Shown here piece by piece: positions 9,691-23,704 of a DNA stretch of 64,000 nt. Origin of the DNA: Amaranthus tricolor. Its lineage: Eukaryota; Streptophyta; Magnoliopsida; Caryophyllales; Amaranthaceae. The DNA is taken from the NCBI RefSeq assembly GCF_026212465.1, contig NC_080058.1:1077501-1141500 (forward strand), written 5' to 3'. The position numbers were made by a program, and so were the translations under genes. Below the pieces are notes generated by a model that saw only the letters and a program-made list of their open reading frames with translations, did not search any database and had not been told where the DNA came from. Position 1 is the first letter of the stretch, and each line of letters opens with the position of its first letter.

Positions 9691-12600
9691 ATATTTCACC
9701 TCATTTCAAATTCGTAATATGAGTTTTTGATATTATGTGAAAGAATAACTCAACTTTTGGTAAAAAAACCAACTCATCAACTAAAAGAACTCAGCCCCAC
9801 AATATATTATTTACTTTGTTAGACATTTGTTATTAGGATAAGACTTTGTATACTTGATTTAATTTTAGTTTAAGTAACATTAGTGTAATGGAAAATTGAG
9901 TGCTATAGTAATTATTAATACACTCATTTATTCTTTGACAGTATTTATTAATTACTCTTAAATTGTATTTTACTTTCAATTAATTTTAATTGTATTTATA
10001 TCATTTTTTTATAATTTTAAACACAACTAGCACAATTAGCAACATTTAAAATTAAAATACTGCATCGATAAATGTGCAAAATCAAATAAAATATTTTATT
10101 GTTAAAATAAGAGGAAGTATATTATAGATGAAACATTCTAAAATGGCCTTAAATAAAACATACCTTTCTAGTCTGAATCCTTCTTTACATTTAAATACCT
10201 TTATATTTTAAAGGAGAAAAACATTTGTTGAAAACAACATACTTTCTATATATCTTAAATCGTTTGTATGTATCACAAAAAACCAAAAGGTTTAAGGTAA
10301 AGATATCCTATCTTGATTAGCATAAAAAAATGAAGTTTTTTTGTTTACTCTTAGCTTGTTATTATAGCAATAAATGAGTGATTGGCACGAAATCCTTAGG
10401 AAATGGGAAATGGGTTAAGCCCTATTGTCAAAGTCAAATAACTATTGCATTTGGATGTTAAATTAAAAAAGGGAAACATTTGTGGTACATACAATTATGG
10501 TTGTTTTACTCTATTAAGAAATTTCATCCATCATAAATTTGAAGATTCGCCCGTATAAATCAAATATATAAAAAAATTTTGAATCGTATAATACAAACTC
10601 AAACAGATCGAGAAAATAGTTTAAAGGTATAATATGAGAATATTTTACATCCTACATTAAGAATCTCCAACTTTTGCCTAAATTCATGCTACGCTAAAGT
10701 TGTTTAATTTGAACTCGACTGATTTAAATTTGTATAACATCCAATTCAATTTCATAGTAAATTTACTTGAAATTAAATTAATTTGACATATCATACTTAA
10801 AAATTGTTCAAACATTTAAGTATCTTCAATTTTCATTTTCATTTTCCACTATTTCTATCGTTGTTTTTTTACTATGCTATATCCTCTCCAAAATATGTTA
10901 TAATAATTTACTTTTACACACTTTTACACTATTAATTATTGTAATACTCTAATTCTTTATCACATATCCTCATACTACCGATGACACTTTATATTTCACT
11001 TAAAAACAAGAGACATATGAGATTCAAACTCTTGATTTTTTAGCATGTTGACTCTAATATTATGTTAATAAATTTAATTAACTAAAAATTTAAGGTAATA
11101 TTCATCTGTCCCATTGAAATTACAACATTTCGTAAATCTATGTGAAAAATTTTAAGTGTGAAATTTGATGTTGCAATTCTAATGTAACAAATGGAGTAGT
11201 TCTAATCCATGATACTTCATTTGTTCCATTATACTTGTTACATTTGATTTTTTACGTAATTTAATTTATTATTTTAATCATTTATATATTAATTATGCTT
11301 AACTAAAAATTATAAAAAAAAATAACCTTAAACGATAAATAGTATTAATAACTATAATGTAGCGTGCATTTTAATGTCAGCAATCTCAAGAAACAATGTC
11401 TAACAATCTCAGGAAACAGTTGTACACATATGAAGTACAGTACTAGTAGTAGACTAGTAGCTGACCAATGTAGTTTACTCGTTAGTAATTCATAATCAAT
11501 AATCGTATGTAAATCATATAAAAATTATAATAATAAAATAAACAAAATCAAATTAAAATAATAAAATTCTCACCTTATTAAATTATATTAAATAAGAGTA
11601 ATTTATTAATAAATAAGAGTAATTTATTAATTTTACAAATAACCATTATTTACTAATAGCGTTATTTACTAATAGTTTCTCGTTTACTCATTCAGCATAT
11701 TTCTGAAATTCTGATAAGGAACCTCACATCAGAATATAACATTTGGTAACAGCACATTACTTCATGCAAACATCTTAACGGTCGGTCAAACCATTACTTG
11801 ATTGGAGCTCATTTATAGTATTTTTAATATTATTTTAATCCGTTTTACTTATTTTATAATATTTTAATTTTACATAATGATTTACCATCTTTTTAATATG
11901 ATTTATAGTTTATTTTAACAAATTTTTTTAATTTCATCTACATAATTTATTTTAGTCTTTATTTATTATCAGTTTTTTTTTTTTTTTGAAAAAAACACAT
12001 CATTGAATAGTTTCACCGTACTACTAATTCAAATACTAGTAATTAACTTGTATGGTTTTTATCGTGTGGATATGTACTCATAAGCATACAAAATGAGTCT
12101 CTGTGCTGTCTAATGTCTTGTCCAATCGTTATACTGTTTGTTCATGAATTTGTTATCCTTCCTCGTATAATACTTGCTGCAAGTATATGTTGGAGAGATA
12201 TCAATAAAAAGCAAAAGGGAAATTTTACATCATAAGTTTGAGTTTTTGACATTTTTACAAATATTTTTTCAAACTGCGTGTTGATCTTGAGTTTTCAAGT
12301 TTTCCATGTGGTAATAAAATGTTAAATTTTTAGTTAAATTAAGTATTTATTTAGACTGCATTTTGAAATACATAGTCAATTAGGGTGATCACGAAGTTTT
12401 TTTTTTGAAGTTGGGTGAAAATAGCGTGAAGTTAATAAAAAAAACTCCTCTTTTGTTTACCACAAGGAAAAGTTGAAAGGTCAAAGTCACTATATGGTTA
12501 AAAAACATGTTTATCTACCATGTGAAAAAACTAAAAGCTCACAGTTAACATATGGAATTTCCCAAAGAAAAAAGTAATGTTTTATGAGAATGTGACATTA

Positions 12601-13473
12601 ATGAGATGAAAAAAAATCCCCTAATACGAAAGTCTTTTAAGTTAGAATAATAAATACAGTAACTATCCTTTTCATACATAGTACAAAATATCCCAATTTT
12701 TTGGTTTAATTTTGCCCATCTTCATCAAGAAGTTTTAAAGAAGATTCATTCCTAGGAAATACTCCTATAAAGTTTAATTTGTTTAGTTAAAAGAAAGTAG
12801 AAATCCCACGGCAAGTCCACTTACCTCATGCATGCAAATACAACAAATTAAACAACTCTACTCATGGACGTAATTATCACTAATAATCATCATCTTATCT
12901 TAACAAGTGTTAGTAATAGTGTTGGTAATCTTATTCTTACCTTGCAACAATAGAGATATTATTCTGTTTAAACACTTTAATTATATAATTTCAACCATAA
13001 CAAATATAATATAGAGTATCGCATATTATTTTAGTTGAAGCATTTATTACTTTTTTTGTAGGATTTGGATTTGTTTTTCGTGATCTTTCCTATTCTCTTA
13101 GCTTAATCTGAATTTTTTTTAGAAAAAAACAATATAAAAAATAGAGTATATTTTATTTTTTTGAAAAATTTCTTGTTTGGTGTTTGATTGATGCACTCCA
13201 TTAAAAATGTTTTTGGAAATGACACAAGGAAGAATATGATTTTCCTTTGATTTTTAGAGAAAACATGTTTAATGGTTACCAATAAGTAAACGTAGCCTGA
13301 TCTTTAAAATCCTAAAGAATAAATGTAACATGCATTTATTGCAAAATTGGGTTAAAGTTTACTATTTTTGTTTCATTAAAAATTATACTATTTAATTTAA
13401 ATATACGATCTTTTAGTATTTTGATGCAACTTTAAAAACACTAATAAAGTATTTTTGGGAGCAATGGAATTTA
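9691..13473. other. Intergenic region, AT-rich, no gene recognised
   Basis: No open frame here resembles a known protein. Only small repeats are visible: a short Stowaway-like fold at about 11103-11200 (ATCTGTCCCATTGAAATTACA facing AATGTAACAAATGGAGTA) and a possible MITE at 12219-12561 listed separately. Confidence 0.6.
12219..12561. mobile_element. Possible MITE (GGGAAATT..AATTTCCC ends)
   Basis: The left end GGGAAATTTTACATCATAAG faces a right end that reads GGGAAATTCCATATGTTAAC on the other strand, with similarity continuing inward for about 40 bp. The motif also resembles the ends near 40104 (GGGAAATTCTACGTGATAGC), suggesting one family. The element is decayed and has no coding sequence. 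Confidence 0.45.
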
Positions 13474-13788
13474 CGGCCTGTTTGGTTAGTGGTATTAAAT
13501 GGTGGTAATGAGAATGATTTATAGTGTAAAATTTCATCAAAAGTTTCATATCATTTCCATGTCAATGAAACTTTAATCACAAAAAAACTTTTTTGTTTGC
13601 AACTTTCCATTACCACCTAATACCACCTCTTTCGTTGGTAATGCATTGGAATAATTTTTATGAAGAAAATGAGATAATTAAGTTGGACAAGCATGGCCAT
13701 CAAGGATAGCCAAGACATTTTTCAACCAAAATTACACTAGTTTTTCATTCCCATTACCACCGTTTATTACCACTTACCAAACGGACCG
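13474..13788. mobile_element. Tourist-like MITE with TTA target duplication
   Basis: The terminal inverted repeats are about 36 bp: CGGCCTGTTTGGTTAGTGGT at the left and CGGTCCGTTTGGTAAGTGGT read inward from the right. A TTA duplication flanks the element on both sides (13471-13473 and 13789-13791), as is usual for PIF/Harbinger-derived Tourist MITEs. Related copies lie at 6134-6422 and 58586-58927. No coding sequence is present. Confidence 0.85.
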
Positions 13789-13791
13789 TTA

Positions 13792-14771
13792 GTGTTCTAG
13801 ATAAGCAATTGTAATCAGAAAATATATCTTGGTTTATCCTCATATTTTGTAATCTATTCGCCTATACTATAAAGGATGTAACAAAGGATTTTTGAATATG
13901 GACACCTTATCCGTAAAGTTGATAAGAAATGACATGAAAATTAGCTATCATATACTAAACCACTAATATATCTGTTTCCTAGCATTTGCTATAAGGACAT
14001 AATTTGACAAATTAAGAAAATTGATAAAAATGAATAAAAAAGTGTGATTTATAAAAAGTGGATTAAAGAAATGCGCGAATTAAATGAAAATATAAAAAAT
14101 AAATGTGTGGATGAGAATTAAAGTAATAGAGTAGGTCGTTACAAAAATAAAAATGTGACAAATTTTATAAAACGAATCAAAATAAAGAATGTAACAAAAT
14201 TTGTGTAATGAAGGAGTACTACAAAACAAAAAGGTACATAGAAGTATTAGTATGTGAATCATTTAGAATGGCCTGTATAGTTCCAGGTGGATTCTAGATT
14301 AGTCAATAATATCAACTAAGCAACATTAAACTTATGTATTAAATCATATGTCTAGAGATTCTAATATATCTACTAATTAAATGCATAGAAATTTTGCTAT
14401 GTGACAACATTAATCTGGATTTAAACCTCATAAAGGATATTTTTAAAAGTATTATCGATGTTATTTGATTTTGGTCAAGATCTAATCAGTATAGTCTTGA
14501 TGTCTTTACTCTTTACCAAGAGTCCAAAGCAGCTGAAGAACAAGCTAAGATGATAGGTGGAGACATTGATAGCAAAAGGCCAAGCTACATTCTTTTGTAA
14601 TCCAAAAGTAATGTTCCACATACTTTAACTTTTTTAAAAAATTATATTTGTCGTTGATAATATACTCTATTAAATCTTATAATTGCATTTGGGGCTTGTT
14701 AATTCCATATTCCATTTTATTTAAATAAATATTCTAATACACTTATGAATTGTTTATTATAATTAAAATTA
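13792..14771. other. Intergenic region, no feature recognised
   Basis: AT-rich sequence with short chance open frames only. No repeat or gene signature was identified. Confidence 0.5.
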
Positions 14772-16111
14772 TTAATTTTTTGATCTAATATAATCATCAT
14801 TTTAAGCATAATCATTTTAAGCATAATTCATAAGGTTTTACTTATGATGGAGCTTTATCAGGTGATTTTGACTCAGTTATTTCACCATCAATTTTCTCAT
14901 TACCCATAATCCCTTGATAAAAAAATATCTGAATTTGAGCAAGACGTGCTGTTGATTCAACCAATCCCTCAACCATAATTGTTAATATGTTAAATGATTA
15001 AATTAGAACAAACATAAGTATAAGACATGCTGTTAAAAATTTATCAATCAAACTAATAATAAATTTTCATTATCATTCTTACCATTAAATACTGATTCCT
15101 AAATTGATACTCATAGCCTAAAATTCTAGGCCACTAAGTTTTCTTTTAGGCAAGAAGAAAAAACAAGTGAAGTATCATGTGCCAAGAACAATTGGCAAAA
15201 AAAGGTTAGAAACATTTGAACCTCAAAATTTGCATCCTTCATATTTAGGTACTTGTGGCTGAAAATTACTTGTTTGTTTGGGTAGCAAAAGGAAAATTCT
15301 TGGCTAAAATCAAATCGTATAACAAAAAGAAAAGGGTAGTTAGAAAATGGCAAAATTGCTTTGAATAATTTAATTTTTGTTTGATTTTCTTACAATAATC
15401 TCAAGTATTGATTAATCATGAATAATCCCATGTATTGGTACTTAATCAAAAAATTATTTAATTTTTTGATCTAATATAATCATCATTTTAAGCATAATTC
15501 ATAAGGTTTTACTTATGATGGAGCTTTGTCAGGTGATTTTGACTCTATTGTTTCACCATTAATTTTCTCATTACCTATAATCCCCTGATCAAAAACTACC
15601 TGAATTTGAGCAAGACGTGCTGTTAATTCAACCAATCCCTCAACCATCATTGTTAATATGTTAAATAATTAAATTAAAACAAGCATAACTATAAAACATG
15701 TTGTTAAAAGATTTATCAATCAAACTAATAATAAATTTTCATTATCATTCTTACTATTAAATACTGATTCCTAAACTGATCCTCAGTCCAAAATTCTAGG
15801 CCACTAAGTTTTCTTTTAGGCAAGAAGAAAAAACAAGTGAAGTATCATGTGCCAAGAACAATTGGCAAAAGAAGGTTAGAAACATTTGAACCTCAAAATT
15901 TGCATCCTTCATGTTTAGGTACCTGTGGCTGAAAATTACTTGTATGTTTGGGTAGCAAAAGGAAAATTCTTGGCTAAAATCAAATCGTATAACAAAAAGA
16001 AAAGTGTAGTTAGAAAATGGCAAAATTACCCAGAATAATTCAATTTTTGTCTAATTTTCTTACAATAATCTCAAATATTGATTAATCATGAATAATCCCA
16101 TATACTGATAC
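14772..16111. repeat. Tandem duplication of a ~0.66-kb unit
   Basis: Two copies, about 14772-15441 and 15459-16111, match along almost their whole length, with scattered substitutions and a few small indels (for example a 15-bp repeat of ATCATTTTAAGCATA in copy 1). On the minus strand both keep an uninterrupted 44-codon frame (14976-14842 and 15647-15513). It starts MVEGLVE, ends ESKSPDKAPS and has a stop at the same place; the copies differ at about eight residues. A second 75-codon minus-strand frame (15353-15126 and 16023-15796) is also intact in both. These look like pieces of exons of an unrecognised gene, but the parent gene was not identified, and expression cannot be judged. Confidence 0.8.
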
Positions 16112-19048
16112 ATGTATCCAATGACATATTATGTTTACCTGTTACCGGTTATTGAAGTATATATATATATTTTTTTACTTTATTAGATACCATTTACACT
16201 CCTCTCACCTAACTCTTCATCTCCCTCCTGCTTTCATAACTTCACACCTGAGTATTATATGCCCAGAAACAGAAGCAATTTTGTTTCTTCCTCATACCAT
16301 TCCATTGAAGATTAAAGCTTTAAATTTGAAGAAGCAAGTCAAGTTTATTGAAGTTCTTTGTTTGCCCAATTCTGATTTTTTACACATTCTGATTTCAAAG
16401 AGTAGCATTCTGATTTTGTGTTTTTAGTAGCATTCTGTGCGCAACATACACTGATTTGGCCATTTGGGTGTACTAATTTGTATAGCATACAGTAGCATTC
16501 TGATTTCATAAACATTTTGATTTTGTGTACATCAGTAGCGCCATTCTATACACAACATACACTATTTGTATAACAAATAGTAGCATCGTTCTGATTTCAT
16601 GAACATTTAGATTTATGTGCACTAATTTTTATAGCTGATTTGTCCATATATACAGTAGCATATTTGACGACTCCATATTTGTATATACTCGGTTGAAAAA
16701 CATTTTGAGGTATTATGATTTTTCATATTGAATTGCGTTATAAATTAATAGTGTTTTAATGTTATAATGAAGAAGAAGAAGGTAAATGAGAGTAAGAACG
16801 GTTTGTTTACTGATTTTAATGGAGGAAATATCATGGGAAGAAGATATAAAAAGGAAGAAGAATTGCAAACTAAAGGTCAAGAAGTGACCTGCTGTAACCA
16901 CTTGCGACAATGCCACCGGAAACAATTACCAATATATGGGATTGTTTATGATTAATCAACACTTGTGATTATTATAGAGAAATTAGACAAAGATCAGATT
17001 ATTTTGGGTAATTTTTCCTTAAAAAATCGGAAAATGGAAAATGAAATATCTTTAAGGAATGTTATTTTCACAAGTCATATGGCATTGAAAAAATAAAAAT
17101 GACAAGCAATATCTCATGCTTTTCTTTTGACAAGAAGATTCTATGCTTAGCCTGGATCCACATTCCACTACACTTCTTCAAAGGGTGACTTAAACAAATA
17201 TTTTTTATTCGAGAGGAAAAAATCTTTGAGATAAACAGATTAAATTCAGAGCATGACATTTAAGCTTGATGTGTCGTTTATTTAAGGATGCAGTACCAAT
17301 TTGTGCATGAAAACGTGTTGATTGTTGAGACTATATTCTTCAAGTCAAAATATCTTAGCATGGTGCACCAAGAATATAATTTCTATTTACACTCTAAAAG
17401 ACAAACAACTTAGATAACATAATTTCATTTTGTATCTGTTTGGAAAATAATTATTAGTTAAAGTTATTGTCTGAAATTATAGATTAATATGATCAGTTAA
17501 TATTGAGATATTTGGTAAAATTTATTTGTTTGTTTGTTGTTGGTTGTTTATTAGAAGTAAAGTAAGTCAAAAGTCGATGATAATACCTAATTTGAGTAGG
17601 TTTTTTATTTTTTTTTATTTTGGTTTATTTTGATTTAGAAATTGGTTTTCAACTTGATTAAAAGCTATTTTAATACCTTTTTTTTACTATTTAACCAATT
17701 AAAAAACTAAAAGTCAAAAGTTAACCAAAAAACAAAGAAAAAAACACTTGTAAAACACAGCTCATCTAACTATAACTTTTACCTTTTCAGCAATATTAAT
17801 CCCTACTCTAATACCGAACGATGCATAATGACCCTTTGACGCCCGAATCTCAAAGGCTAGGTTCTAGTCAGCCATCCTCATTTATGCAACAAGCTAACTA
17901 GAACGAGGAAATCCACACGTAATGACTTTAACCTATACAATACATATGCATTAATTAATACGAGTAGGCAAACTTGAGAGTCCCCTCATGGATGTCCCTC
18001 CGATCAAACGTACTCTCTCATACACAATTAATGAAAGCTTTTATAAGAATACAATGAAAAATATCATACATATTGCATATAGATTTATGTAAGGGACCAT
18101 TCCCTACTATTTAAGAGTGTGTCATAAATCATAATCCACTCAAAATAGGCGAAGATCGTTAATATAATAAAAGGGTCACCAATACCGTTAATAAGTTGAC
18201 TCATAAAGAAAATTAGTGACTCCACCACAATCAATTGATCTAGATTTATATGTGTCTTAAGAGATCGACTCAATCAAAAGCATAAATTGATAACATTACC
18301 TTTAAGCTATATGCAACATATGCTTTTCTCATGCATAACACTAAATATTCTACTTGAATATTAAGGGATAAATGATATTCGAACCTGCAACCTTTCATCA
18401 CAGCAATTGACTTCTTACTATGTCAATGTCCCGGTGAACAGCAGTCGTAACTATAATGGTCTTACGGTAGTGAAATTCCTTGTCGGGTAAGCTCTGATCC
18501 ACACAAAAAGCTTAACTTTCCTCTCTTTGAATTATTCGATGTGAAATCACATGCGTTTTTTTTTCAACACCCTAAAATATTGCAACAATATGAAATAGCA
18601 CTATTATTAAGAAAAAAATTGATTCCATTAAATTGTGTAGATATGATTAAAAGTGAGAGAAAATGAAAAAAAACGTAAATATCTAAAAATAGTGCGAATA
18701 CTACTTAAAATAAAAATATTTATAAGGTTCGAAATAGTCAAAAATAAAAATCATGACAATCTCTATTATATGTGAAAGTACATTTTTTTTAGGCCAAAAG
18801 AATAAGAAACCGCCTTACATGATCTTTAAGTCAATCCGCAAAACAAATCTAATTCTAAAATCTAAACATATGAGAATAATGGAATAAAGTTCTTTTAATG
18901 TATTTTCACAAAAAAAAAAATAAAAATTTCTTTTAATGTAACTCCTTATTATCTCTTCACTTCATCTATGGAATCTCATTCCAAAGGTCATATATCCGTA
19001 GTTAGCATACATTAGGTGTCAACCTTTAGTTTATTAGCTACGTCAATA
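16112..19048. other. Intergenic region, no gene recognised
   Basis: It contains the degenerate AGTAGCATTCTGATT repeat listed separately. The open frames at 16131-16427 and 16767-16955 show no recognisable family and no supporting context. Around 18370 an ATTCGAACCTGCAACC motif resembles a reversed pol III box B, too weak to call a SINE. Confidence 0.5.
16380..16660. repeat. Degenerate ~100-bp tandem repeat
   Basis: Units containing AGTAGCATTCTGATTTCA, AACATTTTGATTTTGTGTAC and ACAACATACACTGATTTG recur three or more times with substitutions and indels. No coding meaning was seen. Confidence 0.6.
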
Positions 19049-19388
19049 CTTCCTCCGTTCCGTTTTAGTGGCTACATTTGCATGAGCACGCGAATTAAGA
19101 AAAATGATTGACCTACACTGTAGTCTGTAGCTGATTGTTTACTTTATAGAGTATAGTATTTTATTATTGTTAATTGAAAAAGAAAAAAAAAATAGGTTAT
19201 TAGGTTACTTTATAGAGTATAGTATAGTATTTTATTATAGAGTATAAAGTATAAAGTAGCTGAGTAGGATAAAAATAGGGGTAGGTAGAATTTTAAATAA
19301 TTGTTTTATTACTAAAAACGAAAATATAACAAGTAATATGAAATTGCCAAAAATAAAAAATATAGCGGGTATTATGGAACGGAGGAAG
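19049..19388. mobile_element. Stowaway-type MITE
   Basis: The ends are inverted: CTTCCTCCGTTCCGTTTTAG at the left and CTTCCTCCGTTCCATAATAC read from the right. Flanking TA dinucleotides (19047-19048 and 19389-19390) are the expected Tc1/mariner target duplication. The CTCCGTTCC core is the classic plant Stowaway end. It has no coding sequence. Confidence 0.85.
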
Positions 19389-20015
19389 TATTTGATAAGC
19401 AAACACTTCCTCTCTATAGAGTATATTCATTTGTTTTACTCAATTTGTCTTTATTCTTTTAAGTATATCTTGTTGTATATGTCTCATTTCTATTATAGAA
19501 CATGATCGCTGTATTTAAACTCCATGTTATCTCTTCTTTTTTTTTCTAAATATGGTAACTATTTTTACCCATTTTACTCAATTGCTTAATATGTATGCCA
19601 AAAACAATTAAGACAAAATGGCTAAAACGGAGAATTATGTTCTATTACGCTACTTAACAATAAATCAACCACATACACAAAACTAGTTAACAAACATTTG
19701 ATTCTGATATGACTACTTTTACATCAAAATTTGTATCAAATTTCACTATTATTTTAAAAGTAATTTAAGTTAGTATTTTGGAATGACTACTCATATCTGA
19801 TTTTATAATTGAAATCCATAATTTGAAATGAATATTTGTTCCCAAACACTAAGGAGAAATACCGAAACTTAATATTTTTAAAATTAGATTTTTCTAAATA
19901 AAAACACAAATTCTAAAATAAGACAGTTCATAGTGAGACAATTTTTATTGGGCAAGCTTAGTGTATACTTATTGTCTTAAAATGTTCATTGATAATCATA
20001 AGTGATTACAATCTT

Positions 20016-20121
20016 AAAGTGACCAATTAAAGAATTTGGTTAATTATATGAGCTCATCTTATAGTGATAAAGTGATCAATTAAAGAATTTGATTAATTAT
20101 ATGAGCTCATCTTATAGTGAT
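20016..20121. repeat. 53-bp tandem duplication
   Basis: The unit AAAGTGACCAATTAAAGAAT..AGCTCATCTTATAGTGAT occurs twice head to tail with a 53-bp period and about two mismatches. Confidence 0.85.
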
Positions 20122-20287
20122 ACAATCTCATTTTACAAGACTTGATGTATTAAAAATGAGACAAAAAATGAGACAAAAAATGAAAAGGGAGGTTAGTGAA
20201 TGTGGCTAGAATTCAACTCATCTCGTATAAAATCGTCGAGATAGACCTATATATTAACTTATTTCTTTAACTAATTACATTAAGGAG

Positions 20288-20585
20288 GTGCTTGGTATGT
20301 GGGAATGGGAAATTGGGGATTAAAAGGTGGGATTGAGATTGAATATTATTTGTTGAGAATTGTTAAAATATAATCTAAATCCGTGATTGGTATATATGTG
20401 AGAATGTAAATGGTAATAAATTATTAATTTATTATTTTACCCTTTTTAAATATAATAACATAGATAGATTTTTTTTATTAAATATGAGTTATTATTAACC
20501 CTAATGATATTATTTTCTTGGGAATTCAGGACGTCAAATTTCATTTCCAATCTCACCTTAATTCCCAACCATTAAACAAACATCA
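20288..20585. mobile_element. Possible Tourist-like MITE
   Basis: The left end GGTGCTTGGTATGTGGGAAT faces a right end reading GATGTTTGTTTAATGGTTGGGAAT on the other strand. Both are followed by GGTGRGATTG-like sequence, so the inverted repeats are about 50 bp but imperfect. It lies just upstream of the FAS1 pseudogene. No coding sequence is present. Confidence 0.5.
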
Positions 20586-21779
20586 GCCAGTGTCAAAGAT
20601 GTCTCTCAGGCCGGCTATTAAACCTTAATTAAAATAAAAAATGATAATGTGCTAATCAAATTAAAAATAGTCTCCTAAAAAGTCTTAAATAGTCTGTGTG
20701 TGACAAGAGTTTGTGAACAAACATAGAAAATATCGTTATGGGTGTCGATTTAGGTTTTACGGTTGCAGTTGCGCAAGAATTCATCGAGTAATAATTTGAA
20801 TGCGTTCATTGCGGTGTTGTTGGAGGAGAAGAGTTGTTCTTACTCGAAGGTGGTGGGAGAAGTTTATGAGAAAGTGAAGGAAAGAGAAAATATCGTTACG
20901 ACTGCTAATGTGAAGAATGGTGTGCTCTTTGCTGGACAGAGAGTTGCTTATGGAGTTCCGATTGCTGATGCCGATGTTCTGAAGGATGAGACTGGATCTT
21001 GCCTTGGTGTTGGGAGGTGATAATTTCTTCAATTTTGTCTTTTAATATTAAACTAATGATTATTCCATCACTTGAGTGTTATATTGTGTATAGGATTGTT
21101 GGTTTGTACTCCATTTGGTTTGCTATGGATTGGACTGGACAAACTTAAAATAAAACTCCCTCCATCTCAATTCTCAAGCATAAGCTTCTGCCTAAATTTT
21201 GAGAAAATGTAAATTGATAGAAATTAGAGTTTGAACCTTTTATGAGGCTCAAGTAAATGTGAACTAAAAATAAATAATTAATTAAATAGGGAAATAGGAC
21301 ACTGTGAACTGATTCGATAAAATAAAACGCCTGTTGAGATGAAAGCAGTAGCATGTAATGATCTGGAAATCTACAATTAGACCATGAATAGCTAGAATGT
21401 TAAAGAGTGTAGACGAGTGCTAAGAAGCTTTTGTTGGTTGTTGATTTTATATTGCGAGAAACTCCATCTGAGTTTAAGCTCTAAAGAGTGAGTTTGTATG
21501 AGATATTTTTTTTTATTGTAATTGTTGAGTTCACACCAAGAAATACAAATCTTTGTTCCTGGGGAGGGAACCTTAAGATACCATTACCATATGCGTATTA
21601 TAATAGAATAGGTTGACTTGTATTTCATAATGATGGGTATTTATACAAAGTACATGATAAAGGATACAAATGTCATTTACCAACTAAAGAATGAAATGTT
21701 TACAAATATTTATTTACTCTATTACACCCCCACAGTCGAAACGGGAGGTTGACAAACGCTGAGACTGGCTCGGAAATCA

Positions 21780-23009
21780 TCAAATAGTATTTAAGAAGTC
21801 CCTTGGTGAAGATATCGGCAATCTGAAATTGGGAAGGAACATGGAGAACACGAACTTCACCCTTTTGCACCTTTTCTCGAACAAAATGTATGTCCATTTC
21901 AATATGTTTGGTGTGTTGGTGATGAACAGGGTTGCTAGAGAGGTAGACAGCACTAACGTTATCACAATAAACCAAAGTGGCTTTCGTGATAGGGCAATGT
22001 AGCTCAAGAAGGAGATTACGAAGCCAACAAGTCTCAGATACAACATTAGCAAGACCACGATATTCAGCCTTAGCACTGGATTTAGATAAGGTAGGTTGCC
22101 GTTTGGATGACCAAGAAATAAGAGAAGAGAGGAAATAGAAGAGCGGTACAATTGAAGACCAAAGTGCAAAGTACCTTCGAAATACCGTAAGATGCGATGA
22201 AGAGCAGACATATGTTCGATTCTGGGATCATGCATGAATAGAGAAATTTGTTGAACATCATAGGAGATGTCAGGATGAGTGAAAGTGAGATATTGAAGAG
22301 CCCCGAGGCCCCCGACTAAGCATCGATATAAAGTGGGATTATCATAAGGATCACCTGATGTGGCGCTGAGCTTGCTAGTAGTAGCAACAGGAGTAGGTGC
22401 AGGCTTGCAATCAGTCATACCAGCACGATCAAGAATGTCAAAAGCATATTTAGTTTGAGATAGAAAAAGACCGTTGTTGTTAGGTGTAACAGCAGTACCT
22501 AAAAAATAACTGAGAGAGCCAAGGACTTTCATTGCAAATTCAGAACTCAGCTTATCCATAATTGAGAGACGAAGAGCATTAGAAGAGGCGGTGAGAACAA
22601 TGTCATCCACATACAACAACAAGTAAGCAATATCAGAGCCATGACTGTAAATGAAGAGAGAACTATCGAAAATGCTATTTTTGAACCCAATGGTGGTCAC
22701 ATAGTCGGAAAATCGTTGATACCAGGGCCGAGGAGCCTGCTTAAGCCCATAAAGAGATTTACGAAGACGACAGACATAATCAGGATGTGTAGTACTACGA
22801 AAACCCAGTGGTTGATGCATGTAGACTATTTCATTTAAGTGACCATGTAAAAAAGCATTTTTGACGTCAAGTTGATGAATAGACCAAGATATAGCAAGAG
22901 CAATACTTAAAACAACTCGAATAGAGGCAGGTTTGACAACCAGGCTAAAAGTCTCATCACAGTCAATACCATCTCGTTGGGATTTTCCATCCCCAACTAA
23001 GCGAGCCAT
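21780..23009 (-). pseudogene. Copia reverse transcriptase and start of RNase H
   Basis: A 409-codon frame with the Copia reverse transcriptase blocks in order: QLDVKNAFLHGHLNE (first catalytic Asp), GLKQAPRPWYQRF, and LLLYVDDIVLTA with the YVDD active site, then SYFLGTAV and YRCLVGGLGALQYLTFTHPD. After about residue 300 the RNase H domain is frameshifted. Its end appears in the overlapping frame 21975-21700 (KHIEMDIHFVREKV and IADIFTKGL). Enzyme activity is therefore unlikely without the RNase H continuation. Confidence 0.92.
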
Positions 23010-23704
23010 ATACCTCTCAAAAGAACCATCAGAGTGAGTTTTATGCCAAAAAATCCATAGAGAGCGAATATTGACATTAGTGGGACGAGGAACAAGATCT
23101 CAAGTATGATTTTCAATCAAAGCATCAAATTCTTCCTGCATGGCATGTTTCCAGTTCGGGTCACAAAGGGCACTAATGGGGTCCTTAGGAATCGGGGAAG
23201 GAGATGAGTGGATGACAGGAAAAGCCTGAAAGGAATATTTGGGATTAGGCTTGTAAATACCCCGTTGACTACGAGTAGTCATGCCATGAGGAGGAGAGGT
23301 GGGACGGAGAGGAGGAGGGCGATATAGCACTGGGCTGCGATGTAAAGTGATGGGAGAGGCATGCCTATTGAGAGAGTGAGGCTTGGTAGAGAGAGACGAA
23401 TGTTGTAGAGAAGAGGAAGAAAGATGTGGGGCAGAAGATACCAGGCGTTGGCCCTGAGGTGCGAGAACACTCGTTGAGGAAGAAGGAGAGACCAAAGGAG
23501 CGCGAATGAGGTCCTGAGCCTGGGAAGAGGAATTATAAGAACCAGGCTAGGAAATCAAGTGATGAAGAAGGGATGGAGGTAAGTCACACTCTAAAAACTC
23601 ACGAGTCTTGGGAAGGAGTGTATGATTTGGAGAATGGAAATGTGGATTCATCAAAAATAACATGACGAGATATGATGATTTTATGAGATGAGAGGTCATA
23701 ACAC

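Noticed and set aside
16131..16955. Two 60-100-codon plus-strand frames.
   Set aside because: No family resemblance, low-complexity composition, and overlap with a degenerate repeat.
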